Positions 1-11,411 are shown, counted from the first letter of the stretch. The stretch: 32,792 nt of DNA from Acephala macrosclerotiorum (GCA_014904845.1 MU119652.1:1-32792); one strand, 5' to 3'. A program made the numbers and translations. The notes: generated from the sequence alone by a model not told the origin.

Positions 1-43
<43 letters not shown>
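1..43. repeat. A homopolymer, 43 nt
   Basis: An uninterrupted run of 43 A opens the window. It could be a true homopolymer, the tail of an unrelated element, or a sequence or assembly edge. The inverted copia copy E can be followed to about position 140, so the run lies just beyond the recognisable part of that copy. Confidence 0.9.
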
Positions 44-44
<1 letters not shown>

Positions 45-350
45 GAATATAAAAATCAATTTATTATCGATAATTAAAAATTAAAAATTAAAAATTATAA
101 TTATAATTATATTAATAAATTCGATAAATAAAATAAAAAACGATATAAATTTAATCGAAAATTTTAATTTTTTCGAAAATAAATTTTTGGTATTATTTAA
201 TTTTTTTTTATTATTTTTTTTTTTTTTAATATTAAATTTTTTTTTAAAATAAAAATATTTAATAAAATATTTAATTTTATTATAATATAGTTTTTTATAA
301 TAATTATAAAAGTTTTAAATATTTAATAAACGATCGTTAATTATAAAAAC

Positions 351-396
351 AATTTTAATTTTAATAACGAACGAATTTTAATTTTAATAACGAACG
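351..396. repeat. 23-nt tandem repeat, two copies
   Basis: Two identical 23-nt units occupy 351-373 and 374-396, followed by the first few bases of a third. Each holds two CpG sites, in the motif cgaacg. They lie in the segment of E that has no counterpart in C. Confidence 0.85.
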
Positions 397-2256
397 AATT
401 TTATTATTATTTTTTATTAAACGTTTTTTAAATTATCGTATTTTATTCGATTATAAAATTATTAAACGTTTAAATAAAATTATAAATTTATTAAAATATT
501 ATAATAAAAATTTCATATATAAATTTAAGTTTTTAAAAAAAACTATAAAATTAATTAAACGAATATAAAAATTATTATTTTATAAAATCTTTTTAATTTA
601 TTATTAATTTAAAAAAATTAATTTAAAAAATCGATAATATTTTTATATTCGATTAAAATAAAAACGTAAAAACGTATAATATTATTAATTAATTTTTTTA
701 TTTTAATAAATTATTTTAAATAAAAAATATTTAATATTCGATAAATTTAATTAAAAAAATTTATTTTTTTCTAATTATTATATTTATATCGATTTTTAAT
801 AATAAAGTAATTTCGATATTATTATTTTTTTTAAACGAGTATTTTTTTATTATATATTATTTTAAACGAAAATTATTTATTATATTTCGTTTTATAAACG
901 AGTTTTTTTATATTAATTATATTATTTTTAAATTTAAATTCCGTAATAAAATACGATTTAAATAATTATTATATAATATAATTAAAACCGTTTATAGTAA
1001 AAAATTCGTCGATTTTACAATAAAAATCGAATTAATTTTTTTCGTTTTTAAATATTAAAATAAAATTTAAAAAAAAGTTTTTTATAAATATTTTAATTTT
1101 TTTAATTATTATTTAAAATTTTTTTTTTAAATCGATTTACGATTAATTAAATTCGTTTTTTATTAGTAATAAAAAATTTTACGAAAAAAAAAATTTAAAA
1201 ATAAAAAAGTTTAATTCGCGAATAATTAAAAATTACAAATAATTATTTCGATATTTAAAAATAATTTATATATTATAAAATCGAAAATATTTATAAAATT
1301 TAAAATTTTTTTTTTTTTTTTTTTAAAAAAATCGATATTTATAAACGAAAAAATACTATCGTTATTATTTATAATTACTCGAATTAAAAAAGTATTTTTT
1401 TTTATAAAAAATACGATCGAAAAATATAAAATATAACGTTTTATCGATTTTATATTTTTTTATTTATTTTATTTTTATTTAATTTATTTAATTCGTTTAA
1501 TTTATTCGAATTTTTAATATTTTTTTTAATTTAAATTAAAATTCGTTTATAATCGTTTTTAGCGTTTTATATTATACGTAAAAAAAAAATATTTAATTAT
1601 TATAATAGTATTTATAAAAATATTCTCAATTAATACAATCGAATATTATCGTTAAAATTTAAAAAACTTTTTTAATTAATAAAAAAATGCGATAAAAAAT
1701 AAATAAAAACGAAAAAAAGTTTATTTAAAATTTAAATAATAATATTTTTTTATTAAAAAATATTTTAAAATAAAAATAAAAAAAGTTTACTTTAAAATTC
1801 GATCGAATTATTTAATTAATAAAAAGATTTTTTTTATAAAATAAACTTAAAATAATTTAAATCGAAATATATTTACGATTTATTTTAATTTTAGAAAATT
1901 TTTCAATATTAATTTTTTTTTTAATTTAAAATTCGATAAACGTTCGAAAAAATTTTAAATTTATAAACGAAAAAATCGATTTATTAAAAAAAAATAAGTT
2001 TATTTAAAAATCGAAAAAATTTATATTTGTAAAATAAGAAAAATATTCGAATTATTTTAAAATATTAAAAGTAATATAAAATTTAAATTTAAAATAAATA
2101 AATAAAAACTATAAATAGAATTATAACGAGAATATATATATTTTTAAATTATTTCGAGAAATAATTTTCGAGTATTTAAAATTGTTTAAATTATTTAAAT
2201 ATTTTATATTTTTTTTAAACTTTTTAAAAAAAATAAAAATTTAAAAAATAATCGTT

Positions 2257-2366
2257 TTTTAATTAAATTTAATTAATTATATTTATTATGAAATTTAATT
2301 AAATTTAATTAATTATATTTATTATGAAATTTAATTAAATTTAATTAATTATATTTATTATAAAAT
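2257..2366. repeat. 36-nt tandem repeat, three copies
   Basis: Three head-to-tail units of 36 nt, marked by the recurring attatga (g at 2290 and 2326, changed to a at 2362). The first two copies are identical and the third carries a G-to-A change. Elements B, C and D have a single copy of this stretch in their leaders, so the expansion is specific to E. Confidence 0.85.
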
Positions 2367-2479
2367 TTAATTAATTTAATTTTTATATAAAATTAATTAA
2401 AATAATCAAAAGTTCGAAAGAAAGAAAAAAATAATAATAATAATAAATAAATAAAACTTCGAATTATAAAAAAATAATT

Positions 2480-2576
2480 TATTAAAAAATATAAAATAAA
2501 TATTTATTATTAATAATATGTAAAAAAGCGAAGTTTTTTTATATATAAGAAAAATAAAAAGAATTTTATTTTAATA
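2480..2576 (-). repeat. LTR of copia-family element E (97 bp, minus strand)
   Basis: On the minus strand it begins TATTAAAATAAAATTC and ends TTTTTTAATA, matching the other LTRs in the window. It contains a TATATAAAAA promoter-like core and the run tattattaataataaatatt common to all copies. RIP-type transitions explain the differences from the inferred TG...CA ends. The internal region follows at lower coordinates, so this is the 5' LTR of E. Confidence 0.8.
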
Positions 2577-3291
2577 ATTATAATTAAAAGTATTTCGATA
2601 TTTATAAATATTAAATTATTAAAAAAAAATATATATTTATAAACTTTTAATAAAATCGTTGAAAATAAACGATATATATATTAAAAATTATATAATTATA
2701 TATTAAATAATATTTATTAAATTAAAAATATATTTAAAATAAGTATTTTAATATTATTTAAAAAAAAAAAAATTTATTTTTAAAATTGCATTTTTTTCTC
2801 GTAAAATATTTAAAAAATTTTTAATTATTTTAAATTTAAACTTTTAATAAAATTAAAAACTTTAAAATTTAAAAAAATACAATATATAAATAATATTAAA
2901 CGATTTAATATTCATATTAAAATATATTATAAATAATTAATAAAAAATACGAATTATTAAATATATATAATATATTAATTTAAAAAAAAATCAATAAATA
3001 TATATAAATTTTTTTTAATATTCGTTTATTTTTACTATATTTTTTATATTTTATTTAACTTTTTTTAATATTTAAACTATTTACGACCGTAAATTAAATT
3101 TTTTACTTTTTTTCGAGTTATTTACAATAGAAATAAATAATTAAAAATCGAAGTAATTAATTCGAATTATTACGTGTTTTAATATTTTAAATATTTAAAA
3201 TTTTAATATTTCAAAGATTTTCAAAATTAATTTATATTATATATTATATTTAAACGTTATCGCTTATAATTATTTTAATTTTATTATAATT
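2577..3291. other. AT-rich spacer between elements E and A
   Basis: Eroded AT-rich sequence with isolated CpG sites. I see no coding frame, RNA gene or repeat shared with the rest of the window. It ends at the insertion site of element A, so 14324 onward is its original continuation. Confidence 0.5.
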
Positions 3292-3296
3292 TTAAT
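3292..3296. repeat. Target-site duplication of element A, left copy (ttaat)
   Basis: The five bases ttaat directly precede the 5' LTR and recur unchanged directly after the 3' LTR at 14319-14323. Five bp is the usual duplication length for LTR retrotransposons. In such AT-rich DNA a chance match is possible, but the position is exact on both sides. Confidence 0.75.
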
Positions 3297-3413
3297 TATT
3301 AAAATAAGATTTAGTCTCATTTCTCAGTTTATTATTTTATATAGAGTATATAAAAAAAATTCGCTTTCTTTCTTAGAAAATATATAATAAATGTTCTATT
3401 TTACTTTTTAATA
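3297..3413 (+). repeat. 5' LTR of element A (117 bp)
   Basis: Begins TATTAAAATAAGATTT and ends TACTTTTTAATA. Comparing all copies, the ends look like RIP-mutated TGTCAAAA...TTTTGACA, a perfect inverted terminal pair. A TATATAAA core lies at 3347-3354, preceded by the motif ctcatttctcag. The primer-binding site begins at the next base. Confidence 0.9.
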
Positions 3414-3427
3414 GATTATAAACTTTT
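3414..3427 (+). promoter_or_regulatory. Primer-binding site of element A
   Basis: The sequence gattataaac starts immediately after the LTR. The same spot in B, C and D reads aattataaattcg. Allowing C-to-T and G-to-A changes, the common original is GGTTATRARYYCG. This resembles the complement of the anticodon arm of initiator Met-tRNA, the half-tRNA primer type known from Drosophila copia. The tRNA identity is an inference. Confidence 0.6.
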
Positions 3428-6400
3428 ATTTCGTACTGGATTTAGTTTTTACTTCTTTTTTTTTTACTCGATATAAACTTTATTACTTTATTAATTATTT
3501 ATTATTTAATTAAATTCTTTTAATTTATAATAGAGTATTAATTTATATAATATATAGAAATTATAATTCTTTTTTTTAGAAACTTACTAAATATTCGAAA
3601 ATTTTAAAAAGATTTTTTAAAATCTCTCGAATTTATTAGCGATCTCGTTTTCAATTTTATAATTAAATTAATTTTTATTTTCAACTAAGAAATATTACTT
3701 TTAATTACTTTTTACTATACACGAACGAGCAATTCTTCGTATTCGACGTTCGTAGTTTTAATTTCCACTTTTTTAAATACCGCTATTATAATCGTAATAA
3801 TTTTATTCGATCTTATAAAATCGAAACAATTCGTAGCGAAATCTAATTAATCGGAATTTTTTTCTTCGTCTATTTCAATTCTCTCTTTATTTTAATTAAA
3901 AAAAAGAAACCAAGACTATATTTAACGATTTTTAAAATTTGAAATATTCTATATCGATTATTATTTTAGTTTTTTAAAATAAGTATATTTTACTATTTTA
4001 CTCAATATTTTACTCGATACTCGTTTAAAGACTTTATAATCGAAAAAAGAGATCGTGAGAAAAATACATTCGATATTCTATTATATAGTACTTACGATTA
4101 CCGTAATTTAATTTATATACTGTGAATATAAAATTTTTCCTAATTTTATTATTAATTTAAACTATTATTTCTTTTTTCTCGTTTAATTAGTTTTCTCGCT
4201 ATAAAACTCTTTTTACTAACGTGAGACTTAAAATATACTTACGCGAATCCGACGAAATTTTCTATCGATTAAATATTTAATTAGTTTAATTTCGATCGAT
4301 AATTTAAATATCTTACACGAAAAACTCGTACTAATTTATAATTACATCGAAATATTCAATCGATTTACTATCGCTAAAAAAGCAATATTCGAAGTCAATA
4401 TATTAAAATAAACGAAATAAAAATTCGCGAGAAACGATATTAAAAATAGAAAAAAATTAATTAAATCGAAAAAAATATATAAAATCTTAAAAACGCTATA
4501 TAAACTATTTTACTAGTTTTCTTTTTACTAAAGAATTTTTACTCGAGCTCGAATAATCTCAATCTAATTTCCAATTCTTATAATACAATTTTAATCGTTA
4601 ATTCTATTATTTATAAAATACTTTTTAAGATTTATTTAATATATTTATTAATTTTTTTAATCGAGATTACTATTCGTTCGCTTTTAACGCTTTCGATAAT
4701 ATTGTTTTTTTTCTCAAATAAATTTTCAAGAAAGTTATTATTCTCTCGCAAGTTTTATCGACTGGTTTAATTATTACGTTATTCGCTTTTTAAACTAAGT
4801 TCAAATTCTACTAAATCCAAGTTTTAATCGAAGTTTTTATAATTCTTCGAATCGTTCAAAATTCAATTTCACGATTTTTATCGAGTACTTTATTTAATAA
4901 ATTTTCTCTACTATTTATTCGAACTACGAATTAATTATAGATTTAAACTATACTCACATTTTAATCTCGAATTCAATTTAAACTTTTAATTTTTTAATTA
5001 ACGATTTCGAATTTTTTTTTATTTTTTTTTTATTAATTATTATAATCGTTTTAAATCGTTTTAAACGAATTACTTTTTTAATATTTTTTTACGTAATTTT
5101 AAAAGAATCTTTAAACGATTTAAATAAAATATTTACAATTTAATTCGTTTTTAAACTTTTCTCGCTTTTTTTCTCGTAAAACTAATTTTTTTCTTAGTAT
5201 TAAATTCTTTAATACTCTTTTAAAGCTTATTAATAATCGATTTTTAAACGTATTTACTCGTTTTCGATCTCGTCGACGTTATCGCCGCGTAAAACAATTT
5301 AATCTACCGTTTTATCTACTATCTCTATTTAAAATCATTTTAATACTCTTAAAATCGTTATAAATTTATACAATAGTCGAAAAAAAATTATTTAATTTAA
5401 CTTTTAATATTATTTTTTAACTCGAAAATAATAAATCTAATTAATTTAATTTCGATCGTCGAATAATTAAAATTCTAACGATAAATAGTTTAATATTTAC
5501 TTTATAATAAATTTTCGAATTTTATTATTCGATATTTATTTTAGATTTAACGAATAATACTATAAAAACTTAATAAATTATATACGCTAAAAAGATTAAA
5601 AACTATAATATTTTAAAAGCAATTTATAATAAATCGCTTTTTTTTTAATAAAAAAGGTAATCTCGTACTTATATAATAATTTAAAATAAATATAATTACT
5701 TAAACTTAAATAAAATTAAAAATTGTACTCAAGTTTATATTATAATAAACATTTTTACGAATTAATCGAATCGAAAAAAATAATAAATTAATCGAATTTA
5801 TTATTAAATTTTTCTCGATTTATTTCGTAAATTATAAAAATATTTTTAAATATACGAATTTATTTTCTCGAATTAATAATAAATTAATCGATTTTAGTCT
5901 CGTTATAACGTTTTATAAAGTCTATTTTATCGTTCGTTTTTTATACGATTTAAAATTTATATTCGATATTTTTATTACTACTTTTTTTTAAACTAATAAT
6001 TTATTAATCGAAATCGAAAAACTTACGATTAATTTTAATTTAATATTCTCGAAAACGTTTATCGAAAAAACTCGATAAAATATATTTGTAAATAACTTTA
6101 AATTAGTATTTATAGTCTTTAAAAATAGTAATTTTCGTTTTTACGATTTAATTAATTTTTATAATTACTATAAAAAGTCGGGTTATACGAAAACTAAATA
6201 CTAAATTAAATTTTTTTACTTTAAAAAGAAATTTAATGAGAAAAAAAAAAAGTAATAAATGAAAACGAATCGATAGTAATAATAATTCTCGCAAATAAAA
6301 TAAAATTTTTAATTTTTAAATAATTTTATAATTAAAAAAAAGTTTTATAATAAATATAAACGCGATTATAATCGATTATAATATTATTTATTTAATTATT

Positions 6401-6840
6401 AATATCGAATTAAAAGAATTTTTATACTCGAACGAGTTCGAAATTTAGAACGTAATTTTCGATCCTTTAAATTATATACTATAAAATTTTTCTTTCGAGA
6501 TTTAAATTACTATCGATAATTTTACTCGAATTTTTATTTTTTTCTCTTAGTAAAATAAACTGTTTATAATTATTATTTTATTATCGATAAAATTAATCGT
6601 TAAATTTTTAAATTTCTAGAATCAAAAATACGTTTTTAATTTTTTTACGAAATCAAATTTTATTTTTATTATAATTATCGATTAATTCGTTTTCGATCGA
6701 TTATTATATAAATCGAATACGTTTTTTATTACTTTTTTACGAATTTTTTAAAACGATTAAATCGTCAATACTAATTATATTAATTATACTATTAGAATTA
6801 AAAATCACTTTAAAAAATTAAATTTTTTTTTTTTAAATAA
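3428..6840 (+). pseudogene. Leader and gag region of element A, decayed
   Basis: By position this should hold the untranslated leader and gag, the nucleocapsid-like protein that packages the RNA. Stretches of a former reading frame are visible, for example around 4342-4440 (SNIRSQYIKINEIKIREKRY at 4381-4440), broken by TAA and TAG at places where Gln or Trp codons would have stood. No start codon can be chosen, and I cannot recognise a zinc knuckle. The distance from LTR to protease (over 3.4 kb) is longer than a typical copia gag plus leader, so the element either has a long leader like its relatives C and E or carries an unrecognised insertion. Confidence 0.5.
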
Positions 6841-8382
6841 TACGATAAAATTAGCGATTTTATTAAATTTAAAAATAAAAAAATCGTTATTATTCCGATT
6901 TTAAATTTTAATAATACATTAATTACTTTGATTTTTATAAACATTAAATATTATTTGTTTATAAGACTATTTAATTTAATCTCGATCTTATAATTATTTC
7001 GAAGAAATTATAAAGTTTTAATAACTCGAGATTCGATTTCATAAAAAACTAATTTTTATATAATTAATATTATTACTAAAAACGATTTTTAGTTTTTTAA
7101 TCGAGTTATTATATGATTTTTTTACGTTACAAAAATTACTAATATTATTATATCGATTTTTTTTCTTTTATTATCGATTAATACGATTAAATATTTTTTA
7201 ATTATTATTTATAAAATTAAATTATTATTAAAAAAAATTTTTTCGATACGATTTAATTTTTATTAAAAATTATTATTTTATTAAAACTATCGATTTTTTC
7301 GATTTTTTTCCATCGAAATCTTATATTTTTATTACTTTTATATTTTCATATAAATAAACTTTAAACGATTTTTATTTTTATTTATTTCGTTTAATATTAA
7401 TTATTTCTTTTTTATTTCGAAATATACTTTTTTTATTATCGATTACTAATTTCTCGTAAAACGTTTTAAATTATTTTATATCTCGAAAATATATTAAATT
7501 AAAATAAATAAACTTTTTTAATATAAGCGATTCGAATACATCGAAAAATAAAACTTCGATCGATTAATAAAAATAATAAATAATATTAATTTCGAAGAAA
7601 TTAACGAATTTAATAAATATAATTTCATCGTTTATAAAATATATTTTATTTAAAAAAACAAATAAAAATTTTACGATTATAAAATGAAATTAAATTAAAT
7701 TTTTATAAAATTTATTTATTCGAATATTATTAAACTTATTCTTATAATTAGTTTTAAAAACTTTCGATTTATTATAACGTTTATATATAATAAAACTAAA
7801 TTCGCTATTATTTATTATATTAAAATCAAAAAATAAATTGCTAATTATTTTATTTATTTTAAAAAATATTTCGAGCGTCGAAACTTATAATATACTATTC
7901 GTCGTTTTTATAATAATAACGAGAAAAAATATATCGCTAGTAAATTTTAAAGAATTTTATTAAAAAGTAGTATCGTATAAAAAATTATCGAATTGTATAC
8001 TCTCGAAATAAACGATCTAATTAAACGCTTTAAACAAACTATTTAATATATTGTAGTATTTATTTTAAAAAAAATCGATCTCGATTTTAAATTTTAATTA
8101 AAAATAGTTTAATACATTATATATACGTGTATATATAAATTTTATTTTATTTTTAATTCGAATATTATTTTTTATAAAGCTTTTTACGGTAATTTTTTTC
8201 GTTATAATTATATAAGAATTTTCGATTCGATTATTTATTATAATAATCCGTAGAAATAGCGAAAATTACGAGATAAAATAATTCGAAAAATATTTATAAA
8301 CTTTAAAAAAAATTAAATTTATCGAATTTTTAAATCGAACGATAAAATCGTTTATAGCGCTATAATTAAAATTATTAAATAA
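6841..8382 (+). pseudogene. Protease end, pre-integrase and integrase of element A pol, decayed
   Basis: Read in frame 1 with stops as lost codons. At 6973-7020 FNLISIL*LFRRNYKVL matches the NLLSVxQL end of copia protease. The integrase core follows: FRFIITFIYNKTKFA (7771-7806), KYFERRNL*YTIRRF (7864-7908), YNNNEKKYIA (7909-7938; copia SDNGGEY), then YTLEINDLIKRFKQT (7996-8040; copia YTPEQNGVAERxNRT). After the core, FYKAFYGNF and IRIFDSI (8173-8232) match the copia TPYEAFYGKKP...LRIFGS segment. The presumed catalytic D, D and E read N (7789), N (7915) and K (8023), all G-to-A changes. Integrase would insert the cDNA into the genome; this copy cannot. Assignment to copia integrase is firm; the protease start is not resolved. 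Confidence 0.88.
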
Positions 8383-9700
8383 ATTTAATAAAAAAAGTTT
8401 ATAAAAAAAATAATAAAAATAAAATTATTATTATAAATTTTTTTTTCGATTTTAAAAAACTTATTATTTATTGAAAAACTTTTTTTTTCGTATTATTTAA
8501 AACGGCAATTTTTATTTCGATCTTTTTTTTTAATTCGATATTTTAATTTAAATAAAAGCATTTTATAGCGAAAAAAAATTTTATAATCGAAAAATTTATT
8601 TCGTTTTCGATTTTTTCGTTAATTAATAACTTTATATTATTTAATCGTTCGATCGTAAAACTAACGATACTAATCGAGATTTTTTTTTCGATAATTACGC
8701 TCGTAAAACTCGATCGTAAATTACGATTTTATATTTATTTCGATTTAAGTAATTAAAATTAAATTCTCGAGTTTTTTATTTTTTCGAATTTTTTTTCGAT
8801 TTACGACGAACGATTTATTTTATTTTCAAACAATTTCGTTACTTTATCGTCAATTAAATTCTTTTTTCGAGCTTAATAAAAATACTTTTTAATTTAATTA
8901 ATTTTTTTGAAAAAAAAAAAAAAATTTATTTTAAAAAATTAAAAAAAAAAATTTTTAAAAATTAAAATACGATTCGAATTATAAAAAAAAAATAAAAAAA
9001 TAAAAAAAACTTATATAAAACTATTTTACTATATTAGTCTATTAATGATTTATATTTTTTTTTTATCGAATTATTACTCGAGAACATTTTATTAAAAAAA
9101 CTAATTAATAAATTCACTTTTTAAATTTTTAATTTTAAAAAAAACGTCGAATACACGAATTAATATATTTATTGTCTCGAATTATAAGTAAATATTTTAT
9201 TCGTCGAAATTAAAATCGAAAATTAAATCGAGACTTTTTTTACTTTAAATAAATATATTTTATTATATTTTTAATAAAATAATAATTTTTTCAATTTTTT
9301 TAATTTTTTTTTTTTAATTTTTTTTTTCTTTTTTCGATAAAATTTCTTTTTTTGCTTTTTTAAGTATTGCTTTTTTTATTGAATTTTTCGAGCTTCGATT
9401 ATTATAAAAAATTATAGTATTATTATAATAAAAGTATTAAAAAATAATAATTATAAAAAAATACAAATTTTTAATCGATAATGAAATATAAAATATAATA
9501 AATATTTCGAATAATCGAAAATTTCTAATAAAAAAATAAGTTTTTAAAATTAAAAAAAAAGTTTTTAAAGAAATCTTTCGATATAAAATATAATAAATAA
9601 TTCGAAATTTTAAATAGTAATACGATTTTAATTTTAATGAGACGTTTATTTTTATAATTAAATTTATAAATTATAAAATTATTTTTGTTTTTATTATTAT
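8383..9700 (+). pseudogene. Linker between integrase and RT of element A, decayed
   Basis: This corresponds to the variable post-integrase region and the N-terminal part of RT in copia pol. It contains several long T and A runs (around 8900-9000 and 9290-9330) that may mark former low-complexity coding sequence. I cannot assign motifs with confidence. Confidence 0.45.
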
Positions 9701-10200
9701 TTACGACTAGAAATTAAAGTAAATAAACATTAAAACGATTTTTTTTATAGTAAAATCGAAAAAAAATTTATATTAATTTTTTTATTAATTATAGCGTTTT
9801 TAAAATAATTAAATTTAATAAAACTTTTTATAATTTTAAATAATTTTTTTGAGTTTAATATAATATTTTAATTTTTTTTTTCGTCGAATTCAATTTTTAA
9901 TCGTTAAATATAGATTTTTCGATCTTTTATTAAAAAAAAATAATTATTACTATTTATATCGACGATTTTTTTATTACTAGTAATTCGATAATTAATATTA
10001 ACGATTTTAAGAATTATTTTAAACGCCGGTTTTAAATATTAAATCTCGAATTATATTATTTTTATCTCGAAATAAAAATTAAACGAAACTATTAAAATTG
10101 CACTTTTTATATTTTTTAAAAAATTTATTTTCGAAAATTTTTTAAAGATTATTTTATAATAAACTATATTTCGTTTTATATTTCGATAAAAAATTTTAAT
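9701..10200 (+). pseudogene. Reverse transcriptase of element A pol, decayed
   Basis: The active-site box reads Y-I-D-D at 9955-9966 (copia YVDD), the two Asp being the metal-binding residues of the polymerase. Frame 1 continues FFITSNSIININDFKNYFK and then LNLELYYFYLEIKIKRN, matching copia YVDDLLITG....I..FK..L...F.MKDLGELxYFLGIEVxRN. Here the Asp codons survive because the gac of the pair lies in a CpG context (atcgacgat). Upstream, the match to the LYGLKQ region is weak and seems to need a frame change near 9900. The protein would copy element RNA into cDNA inside virus-like particles. Confidence 0.88.
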
Positions 10201-10916
10201 CGCTTTATTTTCGTCGACGTTTACTATTAAATTGATAACTACTTTCGACGTTAATACTAGTTCGCGATCGATTTTTTTATATACGTTATACTCGAAACAC
10301 GATTCGATTTAGTATTTACAATTTTAATTGTAAATCGATTTATTTTTAATCTTTTCTCAATTTATATATTTATCGTTAAACGAATTTTTTAGTACTTTAA
10401 ATCTACTCTTTTTATAGGACTTATTTTTCGAGAGTCTATTAAACTTTTAACGAATTATATAAACTTCGATTAAATCGAGAATTCGAATATTTAACGCTTT
10501 ATTTTCGAATATATACTTAATATCGATTTTACGACTATTTTTTGATTTTTTAAACGCCAATTTATAGTTTTATTTTTTTCGTGCGAAGCAAAATATATCG
10601 ATTAAATAAACGCTATAAAAAAATTATATAATTATAGAGATTTTTTAAATAAATTTACTTCGATTTAAATCTCGATTTTAATGCAATTATTATTTACGAA
10701 AATAATTAAAAAACTATCGCTTTAATTAAAAACTTGCAATTTTACGATCGATTAAAATATATTAATATTTAGTATTATTTTATGCGGAAAAAAATCGTCG
10801 AAAATCGTATAAAATTAAAATATATTTCGACATTAAAATAAATTGCGAACGATCTTACTAAAACTTTATATCGAGACAAATTTCAAGCGTTTAAAAAAAC
10901 TATAAAAATAGAATAA
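10201..10916 (+). pseudogene. Connection/RNase H end of element A pol, with a frameshift
   Basis: Frame 1 shows FAIDFFIYVILETRFDLVFT (10261-10320; copia SAVGSLMYAMLGTRPDLAFA), RIF*YFKSTL..GLIF (RxLRYLKGT..GLxF), then D*IENSNI*RF and FEYILNID..TIF*FFKRQ (DWAGD..TRRS, SGYVFxxG.GxISWSSKRQ), and SCEAKYID*INAIK (10579-10620; SxxEAEYxAxxxAxKE). From about 10662 the match continues in frame 3: IIIYENN*KTIALIKN, YYFMRKKIV and ANDLTKTLYRDKF, with stop TAA at 10914-10916. An indel between about 10650 and 10662 therefore adds to the point mutations. RNase H removes the RNA template during reverse transcription. Confidence 0.92.
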
Positions 10917-11277
10917 TATAAAATGTTTTTATTCGAAAAAAAATTTTTTTTTTAATTACTTTTTTCACTTCTCGTTTATTAATTTTAAACCGATTTTTTA
11001 TCGTTTAATAAACATTTTATTTAATTATTTTCGACTTTTTTTATTTTTTTTATTTTATTATTCGAACTCTTATTATACTTTAATCTTTTAATTGTATTTA
11101 ATATCGATTTAGAGTTTCGAATCGAACGTTATTTTCTCTAATTATTATTTTTTTACAAACTTTTTTTCTCATTAGATTTTAATTGTAGTTTATTGAAAGT
11201 ATACTTTAATATTAAATATATAAAAACTAGTTTTTATTTTTGTATTTAATTTATAAAATTTTTCGTTAAAATAAAAA
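10917..11277 (+). other. 3' untranslated region of element A
   Basis: About 360 bp between the pol stop and the 3' LTR. The last part (11150-11277) matches 13990-14133 of element B, which supports shared ancestry of the two 3' ends. A purine-rich priming tract is expected just before the LTR; the preceding bases here are A-rich (ataaaaa at 11271-11277) and too short to be sure. Confidence 0.6.
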
Positions 11278-11313
11278 TATTAAAATAAGATTTAATCTCA
11301 TTTCTCAATTTTC
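11278..11313 (+). repeat. 3' LTR of element A, left part (split by B)
   Basis: Begins TATTAAAATAAGATTT and ctcatttctca exactly as the 5' LTR does, then is interrupted at the insertion of B. The last five bases (11309-11313, ttttc) are one copy of the target duplication of B. The remainder of this LTR resumes at 14238. Confidence 0.9.
11309..11313. repeat. Target-site duplication of element B, left copy (ttttc)
   Basis: Paired with ttttt at 14233-14237; the single difference is a C/T transition. Removing one copy plus B gives a 3' LTR of A that aligns without gaps to the 5' LTR across the junction. Confidence 0.8.
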
Positions 11314-11411
11314 TATCAAAATAAAACTTTTTTTACTTTTTTTATATATAAAAAAACTTTATTTTCTCTATATATTAATAATAAAAAATACTTATTTTAT
11401 ACTTTTTAATA
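11314..11411 (+). repeat. 5' LTR of element B (98 bp)
   Basis: Begins TATCAAAATAAAACT and ends TACTTTTTAATA, with a tatatataaaa core. The retained TATC supports an original TGTC start, and the 3' LTR retains the final CA. About 19 bp shorter than the LTR of A: a related but distinct subfamily. Confidence 0.88.

Larger units (their letters stand above)
140..2576 (-). mobile_element. Copia-family element E, inverted 5' part (LTR, leader, start of relic frame)
   Basis: Read on the minus strand, this is LTR (2576-2480), a damaged primer-binding site, leader, then the start of the relic frame also seen in element C. The reverse complement of 890-1040 matches 18730-18880 almost base for base apart from transitions. 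The match continues to the LTR on one side and to about position 140 on the other. Relative to B, C and D, about 60 nt after the first bases of the primer site are missing. A block at about 300-590 is absent from C. No 3' half or second LTR is visible, so the element runs off the left edge or was truncated. It is heavily eroded and non-functional. Confidence 0.8.

Noticed and set aside
2510..2521. CRISPR-like or other short regularly spaced repeats
   Set aside because: All repeats found are direct tandem arrays without spacers or are dispersed LTRs; nothing resembles repeat-spacer units.
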